This document shows positions 1-4,363 of a stretch of 6,007 nucleotides of DNA, in pieces. The DNA lies in NCBI GenBank assembly GCA_016937075.1, contig JAFGWQ010000007.1:1-6007 (forward strand). The letters are read 5' to 3'. The stretch is from Campylobacterales bacterium. GTDB lineage: Bacteria; Campylobacterota; Campylobacteria; Campylobacterales; Sulfurovaceae. Below the pieces are notes generated by a model. That model saw only the letters and a program-made list of their open reading frames with translations, was not told the DNA's origin and did not search any database. Position numbers and translations under genes: made by a program. How positions within the stretch are numbered: the first letter of the stretch is position 1; every line of letters starts with the position of its first letter.

Positions 1-2
1 GT

Positions 3-569
3 ATGAAAATAGTACTTATTAACAAAAATCCTGTTGTTTCAAAACTAATTGAACTCTCTATAAAAGATACAAATTATAAAATAATTGAAACAGAAGATAT
101 AGATATCATCAATGAAGATTATGATCTATTTATTATAGATGATAGTTGCTATAATTTGGATATGGAACAAATAGTATCAAATAAAAATGTGATATTATTA
201 ACCAATATAAAAAAATTCTCTGATGAATCACATACATTCAAGACTCTTCCGAAACCATTTTTACCTACACAATTATTTAATTTGATCAATTCTAGTTTGT
301 CGAATGAAGCATTATTTTTTAAATCAATAAACAATAATATTTTAAACAGTGACGATATATATCAGATCAAAGAACTTCTAGAAAAACCCGATATAACTTC
401 AGACAATCAAATATATGAAGATAATTTGTCTTATGTATTTGGCAAAAGCGAAGAGACGAAAGAAAAAAGAATATTAATGGCACTTCTCAAGATGAAACAA
501 AAAAAACTTAAAAAACTTCTAAAAGGTGCTGAGATAACTTTTAGCATCCGTTTCCCAAAAGAATCTTGA
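3..569 (+). CDS. Degenerate receiver-like (CheY-fold) protein, unknown function
   Basis: 188 residues. The N-terminal ~100 residues have the pattern of a response-regulator receiver: a beta-strand start (KIVLINKNP), a hydrophobic strand ending in Asp (DLFIIDD, D46/D47), strand 4 with a conserved-type Thr (VILLT, T67), and a Lys-Pro-Phe (K84-P85-F86) where receivers carry the conserved lysine. The acidic pair that normally binds Mg2+ at the end of strand 1 is replaced by N7-K8-N9, so phosphorylation is doubtful. Residues ~100-150 are polar and acidic. Residues 150-188 are strongly Lys-rich and end in ITFSIRFPKES. No DNA-binding or enzymatic output domain is visible. The gene is visibly more A+T-rich than its neighbours. 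The ATG at position 3 fits the start of a receiver, but its ribosome-binding site is outside the window. The stop overlaps the gmk start by one base (TGATG), suggesting coupled translation. By position it corresponds to the poorly conserved acidic/poly-E protein I recall upstream of gmk in C. jejuni and H. pylori. Fold assignment is inference. Confidence 0.7.
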   Translation: MKIVLINKNPVVSKLIELSIKDTNYKIIETEDIDIINEDYDLFIIDDSCYNLDMEQIVSNKNVILLTNIKKFSDESHTFKTLPKPFLPTQLFNLINSSLSNEALFFKSINNNILNSDDIYQIKELLEKPDITSDNQIYEDNLSYVFGKSEETKEKRILMALLKMKQKKLKKLLKGAEITFSIRFPKES

Positions 570-1171
570 TGGCTATATTGGTATTATCCGGTCCTAGCGG
601 TGCCGGGAAAAGCACTATTATTAATAACGCAGCACCGTATATAGGAAGCTATTACTTTTCGATATCTACGACAACTAGAGCTCCTAGAAATGGCGAAATG
701 CACGGCAAAGAGTATTATTTCGTAAGCAAAGAAGAGTTTGAAGCGGACATACAAGCGGGTAATTTTTTGGAATATGCAAAAGTACATGATAACTATTACG
801 GTACATCATTAAAGCCTGTCAATGAAGCTTTACAAGAGGGTAAATTAGTCATCTTTGACATAGATGTGCAAGGGCATAAGCTTGTGCGCGAAAAACTAGA
901 TGATATCACGACTTCTATCTTTATAACACCGCCTACACTTAGCGAACTAGAACGCAGACTAAATCTTCGTTCGCTTGATGATGATAGCATTATACAAAGG
1001 CGTGTAGCCAATGCAAAAAAAGAGATAGAATCTATTAAAGAGTTTGATTTTGTTATTATTAATGACACTATAGAGCAAGCAACAAAAGAGTTTATAGCTA
1101 TATCAAATGCTGCTAGACTCAAAAGAAGCCATAAAGAGATAGACAATATAGTCAAATATTGGAAAAATTAG
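569..1171 (+). CDS. gmk: Guanylate kinase (ATP:GMP phosphotransferase)
   Basis: Cytosolic enzyme phosphorylating GMP (and dGMP) to GDP with ATP, required for GTP and (p)ppGpp supply. The 200-residue protein is close to the usual ~205. A P-loop GPSGAGKST lies at residues 8-16. The GMP-binding region follows at 31-80: SISTTTRAPRNGE, then GKEYYFVSKEEF, then FLEYAKVHDNYYGTS. The Walker-B-like strand is VIFDIDVQG (94-102). A lid with the typical RL..R and RR..NA arginines lies at 129-150, and VIINDT at 162-167 is the usual C-terminal nucleotide-contact motif. I chose the ATG at 569, which puts the P-loop at the family's normal distance; an in-frame TTG at 566 would add only one residue. The start shares base 569 with the stop of the upstream gene and has no strong Shine-Dalgarno, so reinitiation from upstream translation is likely. 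The end of the gene also holds the likely tatA promoter. Confidence 0.97.
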   Translation: MAILVLSGPSGAGKSTIINNAAPYIGSYYFSISTTTRAPRNGEMHGKEYYFVSKEEFEADIQAGNFLEYAKVHDNYYGTSLKPVNEALQEGKLVIFDIDVQGHKLVREKLDDITTSIFITPPTLSELERRLNLRSLDDDSIIQRRVANAKKEIESIKEFDFVIINDTIEQATKEFIAISNAARLKRSHKEIDNIVKYWKN

Positions 1172-1188
1172 ACAAAATGGGGTATAAT
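1159..1188 (+). promoter_or_regulatory. Probable sigma-70 promoter for tatA
   Basis: TTGGAA (1159-1164) and a perfect TATAAT (1183-1188) are separated by 18 bp, and the GG before the -10 is usual in this phylum. The -35 lies over the last codons of gmk. Transcription would start near 1195, leaving a leader of about 20 nt before tatA. The -10 is bracketed by GGGG (1179-1182) and CCCC (1190-1193), so the bases between the -10 and the start point are very G+C-rich in otherwise A+T-rich DNA. Prediction from sequence only. Confidence 0.65.
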
Positions 1189-1217
1189 GCCCCTAGAATT
1201 ACCACAAAGGAAATAAA

Positions 1218-1451
1218 ATGGGATCATTTAGTATCACACATTGGCTTATAGTATTGGCTGTAATTGTACTTCTTTTTGGAGCGAAAAAAATACCTGAGCT
1301 AGCAAAGGGGTTAGGACAAGGGATCAAAAACTTCAAAGAAGCTGTCAATGAAGAAGAAGAGAAAAAAGCTGACACAAAAGAGATAGCTGCTACAGAAAAA
1401 TCAGAGACTAAATCAGAAACTAAAACTGATAAAACTACTCAAAATAGCTAA
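1218..1451 (+). CDS. tatA: Sec-independent (Tat) translocase subunit TatA/E
   Basis: Small inner-membrane protein that assembles around TatBC to let folded, often cofactor-bearing, twin-arginine proteins cross the cytoplasmic membrane. The 77-residue sequence shows the family plan: a short N-terminal transmembrane helix (about residues 6-20, SITHWLIVLAVIVLLF), the F-G hinge (F20-G21), then an amphipathic helix (AKKIPELAKGLGQGIKNFKEA, roughly 22-42). A charged low-complexity tail rich in E, K and T (43-77) contains a tandem SETK repeat. The start is supported by AAAGGA at 1206-1211, six bases before the ATG. A promoter-like sequence precedes it. The gmk-tatA-argS order is, from memory, conserved in Campylobacterota. 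tatB and tatC are not in the window. TatA and TatE cannot be separated on sequence, but the location and length suit the main TatA. Confidence 0.95.
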   Translation: MGSFSITHWLIVLAVIVLLFGAKKIPELAKGLGQGIKNFKEAVNEEEEKKADTKEIAATEKSETKSETKTDKTTQNS

Positions 1452-1478
1452 TGTTGCTTTGGCAACTTAGCTTTATTT
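1446..1478 (+). terminator. Hairpin with T-rich tail between tatA and argS (terminator or attenuator-like)
   Basis: AGCTAA-T-GTTGC (1446-1457) pairs with GCAACTTAGCT (1462-1472) across a TTTG loop, giving an 11-bp stem with one bulged T at 1452. A T-rich stretch, TTATTT (1473-1478), follows. The left arm includes the tatA stop codon. The stem is only moderately G+C-rich and the tail is interrupted by an A, so it may be a leaky terminator or an mRNA processing/stability hairpin rather than a full stop. argS begins only 16 bases further on and has no obvious promoter of its own, so some readthrough is expected. Confidence 0.6.
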
Positions 1479-1493
1479 ACATACGAATCATTC

Positions 1494-3188
1494 ATGAAAC
1501 TTAAATCAACAATAAACACTATCATATCATCAGCGCTCCAAGAAGCCGGTATTGATGCACCAACTTTGAGCGTAACAAATGCTACTAGAAAAGAGTTTGG
1601 TGATTTCCAATATAACGGCGCTATGAGCTTAGCTAAATCACTTGGCACTAATCCTAGAGAAATTGCCTCCAATGTAAGCAAGTATATCGATTCAAATGCT
1701 ATAGAAAAAGTAGAAATAGCAGGGCCGGGTTTTGTAAATATATGGATAGATAACAATTGGCTCTCACAAGAGTTAAATGCAATATCAAAAGATAAAAACC
1801 TGGGTATATCCAGAGACAAAAAAAATCAAAAAATTATCGTGGACTACTCCGGTCCAAATATGGCAAAAGAGATGCACGTAGGACATTTGCGCTCTACTAT
1901 TATAGGCGATACCCTCTCAAACTTATTTGAATTTTTGGGTTATGAGGTGATCCGCCAAAACCATATTGGAGATTGGGGCACACAATTTGGTATGCTTATA
2001 GCATATCTCGAAGAGATACAAAATGAGGGTAGATCATATGAAGAACTAAAAGATCTGGAACATTTTTATAAATTAGCCAAAGCCAAATTTGATAGTGATA
2101 CTTCATTTGCAAATAAAGCAAGAGAATATGTCGTAAAGATCCAAAGTGGAGATAATCACTGTCTTGAATTGTGGCAAAAATTTATAGATACCTCACTAGC
2201 ACATTGCGAAGAAGTTTACGATAAACTTGGGATTAAACTTACAAAAAATGACGTCAGAGCTGAGAGCTCATACAATGATATGCTGCCGCAAGTCATCAAA
2301 GACCTTGAAAATAAAGGCCTAATAACTATAAGTGATGGTGCGAAATGTGTATTTTTGCCAAACAGTGAAGTGCCGCTGATTGTTCAAAAAAGCGATGGTG
2401 GATATCTGTATGCCACCACAGACTTGGCTGCATTAAAATATAGAGGTCAGATGCTTGGTGCAAAACGTATCTGTTATGTCGTAGATGCGAGACAAAGTGA
2501 ACATTTCTCAAAAGTATTTTGGGTTAGCAAAGAAGCCGGTTTTGTAGAAACTGATACAAGTTTGGAGCATATAGCTTTTGGTACCATGATGGATAGATCC
2601 GGAAAACCATTCAAAACCAGGGACGGCGGTACGGTTAAACTGATACATTTACTTGATGAAGCAATAGTCAGAGCCAAAGATACTATATCAAGCAAAGAGG
2701 CTCTTGACAATGACACCTTAGAACATACTGCCAAAGTAATCGGTATAGGAGCTTTGAAATATGCGGATCTCTCGGTAAACCGTGAATCAAATTATATATT
2801 TGATTGGGACAAGATGCTGAGTTTTGATGGCAATACAGCCCTTTATATGCAATATGCATATGCCAGGATCCAAAGTATATTGCGTCGTTTTGATGGGGAA
2901 TTAAATGGAACAATAAATATCCAAAGCGATATAGAACATAAGCTTGCTATTGCGCTTTTGGAATTTGACGATATACTTGCTAAAACTGCAAATGATGCCA
3001 TGCCAAACTATTTAACTGGCTATCTATATGAGCTTGCAACTCTATTTATGCAATTTTATGAATTAAGCCCGATACTTAAAGAGGCTGATGAAATAAAAAT
3101 GAGCAGATTGCTGCTGGCTGATCTGACAGCAAAGACCATCAAGCAAGGCTTGTCAATACTGGGTATAGAGGTCGTGGATAAACTTTAA
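1494..3188 (+). CDS. argS: Arginyl-tRNA synthetase (class Ia)
   Basis: Cytosolic enzyme charging tRNA-Arg with arginine using ATP. The 564 residues are near the normal bacterial length. An N-terminal additional domain occupies about residues 1-110, with FGDFQYNGAMSLAK at 35-48 and AGPGFVNI at 76-83. The Rossmann catalytic core starts with VDYSGPNMAKEMHVGHLRST, where HVGH (128-131) is the HIGH signature. NHIGDWGTQFGML (156-168), DGGYLYATTDLAALKYR (301-317) and YVVDARQSEHF (328-338) are hallmark ArgRS motifs. The KMSKS position reads GKPFKTRDG (370-378), the non-canonical form normal for most ArgRS. The C-terminal DALR-type helical anticodon-binding domain covers about 440-564. The start is the first in-frame ATG after the tatA stop and aligns with the family N terminus, but no clear Shine-Dalgarno precedes it. 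The C terminus ends EVVDKL rather than the more usual PERM-like ending. The stop codon is followed directly by a REP-like repeat. Confidence 0.97.
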   Translation: MKLKSTINTIISSALQEAGIDAPTLSVTNATRKEFGDFQYNGAMSLAKSLGTNPREIASNVSKYIDSNAIEKVEIAGPGFVNIWIDNNWLSQELNAISKDKNLGISRDKKNQKIIVDYSGPNMAKEMHVGHLRSTIIGDTLSNLFEFLGYEVIRQNHIGDWGTQFGMLIAYLEEIQNEGRSYEELKDLEHFYKLAKAKFDSDTSFANKAREYVVKIQSGDNHCLELWQKFIDTSLAHCEEVYDKLGIKLTKNDVRAESSYNDMLPQVIKDLENKGLITISDGAKCVFLPNSEVPLIVQKSDGGYLYATTDLAALKYRGQMLGAKRICYVVDARQSEHFSKVFWVSKEAGFVETDTSLEHIAFGTMMDRSGKPFKTRDGGTVKLIHLLDEAIVRAKDTISSKEALDNDTLEHTAKVIGIGALKYADLSVNRESNYIFDWDKMLSFDGNTALYMQYAYARIQSILRRFDGELNGTINIQSDIEHKLAIALLEFDDILAKTANDAMPNYLTGYLYELATLFMQFYELSPILKEADEIKMSRLLLADLTAKTIKQGLSILGIEVVDKL

Positions 3189-3251
3189 GTAGGGTGTGTT
3201 CACCAACGCACCATTATGATTAAAAACGGTGGGTTGGCAAACCCACCCTAC
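3189..3251. repeat. REP-like inverted doublet (BIME-type) framed by GTAG and CTAC
   Basis: Two 24-nt arms, 3189-3212 and 3228-3251, are inverted copies of each other matching at 20 of 24 positions, around a 15-nt A+T-rich spacer. Each arm is itself a hairpin. In the left arm GGTGTGTT (3193-3200) pairs with AACGCACC (3205-3212) through one G-U pair and a CACC loop. In the right arm GGTGGGTT (3228-3235) pairs perfectly with AACCCACC (3240-3247) around GGCA. The left hairpin is preceded by GTAG (3189-3192), the right is followed by CTAC (3248-3251). A GTAG tetranucleotide 5' of a short hairpin is the known recognition form of REP elements mobilised by RAYT/TnpA-REP (IS200/IS605-like Y1) transposases, and head-to-head pairs form BIMEs. 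The element begins at the base after the argS stop and is far more G+C-rich than its surroundings. No transposase is in the window, so mobility is inference. Confidence 0.75.
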
Positions 3252-3264
3252 GCCCTATTTTTTA

Positions 3265-3290
3265 GATCCCAAAACAAGCTCAGGATGACG
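3265..3290. repeat. Small dispersed-repeat-like module GATCC...GGATGACG
   Basis: ATCC (3266-3269) and GGAT (3283-3286) form the ends of a short imperfect dyad around CAAAACAAGCTCA, followed by GACG. It resembles, with a few changes, the small palindromic repeat of the form ATCCTGAA..TTCAGGATGACG that I recall as dispersed in many proteobacterial intergenic regions. If that is the ancestor, this copy has lost two to three pairing bases. It sits directly between the REP-like doublet and the C/T-rich hairpin. The match is from memory, not from a search. Confidence 0.4.
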
Positions 3291-3339
3291 CTTTTCTTTT
3301 GTTACTTTTCTTTAGTAAAAAGAAAAGTATAAAGAAGCG
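3289..3339. terminator. Long C/T-rich hairpin, likely bidirectional terminator of argS and nadD-rsfS
   Basis: TACTTTTCTTT (3303-3313) pairs perfectly with AAAGAAAAGTA (3319-3329) around a 5-nt loop. The stem extends outward imperfectly: CGCTT..CTTT (3289-3299) opposes AAAGAAGCG (3331-3339), with two extra T's and a small internal loop. It lies between the convergent stops of argS (3188) and rsfS (3343), only a few bases past the rsfS stop. The repeated polypyrimidine motif CTTTTCTTT (3291-3299 and 3305-3313) gives the + strand a T-rich face and the - strand a T-rich face as well, as a two-way terminator would have. It lacks a compact G+C stem, so efficiency is uncertain. Confidence 0.5.
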
Positions 3340-3342
3340 CGA

Positions 3343-3678
3343 TTACTCGGCTTTTTTAGCTGTAAGTTCACTCAGAAAAGCTTCAAGTGAATAACGTTGA
3401 CGATACTGCGGTATCATAATATGTACGAGTATATCGCCCATATCGGCCACTACCCATTCATCGCTAACATCTGAGCCTATAAACTCTTCACCCATTGGCT
3501 TTAATTCATTTTTGAGATGATCAAAAAGTGCCTGAGTATGTTTGCCTCCGATTGAATTGGCTATTACTACTCTTTTGGCTATATAATCAGCGTCATCTAG
3601 ATTAAATACCTCTATCTCTTCGGCTTTTTTATCATCTAATACTTTTACTATTTTATCTATTCTTTCATCTAATGTCAT
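3343..3678 (-). CDS. rsfS: Ribosomal silencing factor RsfS (Iojap/YbeB family)
   Basis: Small protein that binds large-subunit protein uL14 and blocks joining of 30S and 50S subunits, slowing translation under starvation. The 111 residues match the family's usual size. Family features in order: a helical start ending in DDKKAEEIEVFNL (15-27), the core IANSIGGKHTQALFDHL (39-55) corresponding to the usual 'ATG.S.RHV.ALA' segment, GEEFIGSDVSDEWVVADMGDILVHIM (63-88) with the hallmark W75, D79, D82 and H86, and the terminal R.RYSLEAFL (93-102). The ATG is preceded by AAGGA on the minus strand (3684-3688), five bases away. It lies 28 bp downstream of nadD on the same strand; the nadD-rsfS pairing is very widespread in bacteria and indicates one operon. 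Transcription probably ends in the hairpin just downstream. Confidence 0.95.
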   Translation of the reverse strand: MTLDERIDKIVKVLDDKKAEEIEVFNLDDADYIAKRVVIANSIGGKHTQALFDHLKNELKPMGEEFIGSDVSDEWVVADMGDILVHIMIPQYRQRYSLEAFLSELTAKKAE

Positions 3679-3706
3679 TTGTTTCCTTGTTTTATATTAA
3701 TATTTC

Positions 3707-4297
3707 TCAAATTTTCAACAGACTGCTCTTGTGACTAGTCTCTCTAAAGTTCTCAAAATATGTTTCAACTTCATCTCTTATTTTTTCATCTACATTTGAT
3801 AGATCCCCACTCTCTCTTATAGAAGTAGAGCTAACGGCATTATCAATATGAAGCATTTTAAATGAGCGTAAAGCTGTAGTATCCACAGAATTATCTCCTC
3901 TGGTGACTACTATCCATGTGATTGTATCATTTAACCACTCAAAATTACGCCATAAAGTGATTTTTTCTAGATTATCTGCCCCGATTACGAGATAACGAAC
4001 ATCATAAAAAGATCTAAAATATTCTATGCTTTGATAAGTATAACAAATCTCATTGTCTATCTCATAAGCATCAACTTTGATGCGTTTATCATCAAATACT
4101 TTTTGGCACCATGCCAAACGTTGTGCGGGAGTTGCAAACTGCACTTGCTTAAATGGATTTTGATATGCAGGGAGTATCAATAAAAGATCGATATCCAATT
4201 CTCTCAATACTGCCTTTGCTATCTCTTGGTGTCCCAAGTGCGGCGGATCGAAACTTCCACCAAAAATAGCTACAATGGTGTTACCGCTTTTAACCAA
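3707..4297 (-). CDS. nadD: Nicotinate-nucleotide adenylyltransferase
   Basis: Joins nicotinate mononucleotide and ATP to give deamido-NAD, the step shared by de novo and salvage NAD synthesis; cytosolic. The 196-residue protein shows the nucleotidyltransferase signature FGGSFDPPHLGH (12-23) containing the catalytic (H/T)xGH motif. LPAYQNPFK (42-50) is at the substrate-binding loop, YTYQSIEYF (86-94) at the usual TY.T position, LVIGADNLEKITLW (103-116) next, and the second ATP-binding motif SSTSIRE lies at 156-162. The start appears to be TTG at 4297-4295: the in-frame stop TGA at 4309-4307 excludes a longer form, no in-frame ATG precedes the signature, and GAGG (4308-4305, minus strand) lies seven bases upstream. 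The 12-residue lead before FGG is slightly longer than usual. It is the first gene of the nadD-rsfS operon and is divergent from gap. Confidence 0.95.
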   Translation of the reverse strand: MVKSGNTIVAIFGGSFDPPHLGHQEIAKAVLRELDIDLLLILPAYQNPFKQVQFATPAQRLAWCQKVFDDKRIKVDAYEIDNEICYTYQSIEYFRSFYDVRYLVIGADNLEKITLWRNFEWLNDTITWIVVTRGDNSVDTTALRSFKMLHIDNAVSSTSIRESGDLSNVDEKIRDEVETYFENFRETSHKSSLLKI

Positions 4298-4308
4298 AAA
4301 ATAACCTC
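4295..4308 (-). promoter_or_regulatory. Ribosome-binding site and TTG start of nadD
   Basis: On the minus strand GAGG (4308-4305) is followed by a seven-base T-rich spacer and TTG (4297-4295). This is the only well-spaced start signal before the FGGSFDPPH motif, so it decides the unusual start codon. TTG starts usually lower translation, fitting an enzyme needed in small amounts. Confidence 0.6.
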
Positions 4309-4313
4309 ATTTA

Positions 4314-4341
4314 TTGTAGAATAATGAAATTCTATCATAAT
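4314..4341 (+). promoter_or_regulatory. Possible promoter for gap-pgk
   Basis: TTGTAG (4314-4319) and CATAAT (4336-4341, five of six matches to TATAAT) are 16 bp apart, with a start point expected near 4348, just ahead of the AGGAGA ribosome-binding site (4354-4359). A second, more upstream -10-like AATAAT (4320-4325) is possible. The 66-bp gap must also hold the nadD promoter; on the minus strand TATGAT (4339-4334) and TAGAAT (4334-4329) are -10 candidates, but I see no good minus-strand -35. Confidence 0.4.
4317..4334. promoter_or_regulatory. Perfect dyad TAGAAT-N6-ATTCTA in the nadD/gap divergent promoter region
   Basis: TAGAAT (4317-4322) and ATTCTA (4329-4334) are exact inverted copies six bases apart, lying between the candidate -35 and -10 of gap and over a candidate -10 of nadD. 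It could be an operator for a dimeric regulator, or simply two back-to-back -10-like elements, since each arm reads TAGAAT on its own strand. In A+T-rich DNA a 6-bp dyad can also arise by chance. Confidence 0.35.
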
Positions 4342-4363
4342 ATTCATAAGCTTAGGAGAAAGT

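Noticed and set aside
149..334. A 61-codon open frame on the minus strand inside the first gene.
   Set aside because: No recognisable domain or start signal, and it lies opposite a better-supported gene; the same applies to the minus-strand frames opposite gmk, argS and gap.
499..515. A8 and A6 runs in the 3' part of the receiver-like gene, a possible slippage or -1 frameshift site that might fuse it to gmk.
   Set aside because: gmk is in the -1 frame, but a shift here meets TAA at 509-511 at once and TGA at 530-532, so no fusion is possible; in A+T-rich DNA such runs are expected.
566..568. In-frame TTG one codon before the gmk ATG as an alternative start.
   Set aside because: The adjacent ATG forms the classic TGATG coupling junction and gives the normal N terminus.
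1381..1447. Tandem SETK-type repeats in the TatA tail as a possible variable repeat.
   Set aside because: Charged low-complexity tails are usual for TatA, and the DNA copies are already diverged.
3189..3342. The inverted repeats as a CRISPR array, attachment site or small RNA gene.
   Set aside because: There are no regularly spaced direct repeats, no tRNA or integrase nearby, and no promoter that would start a small RNA here; REP-like and terminator functions fit better.
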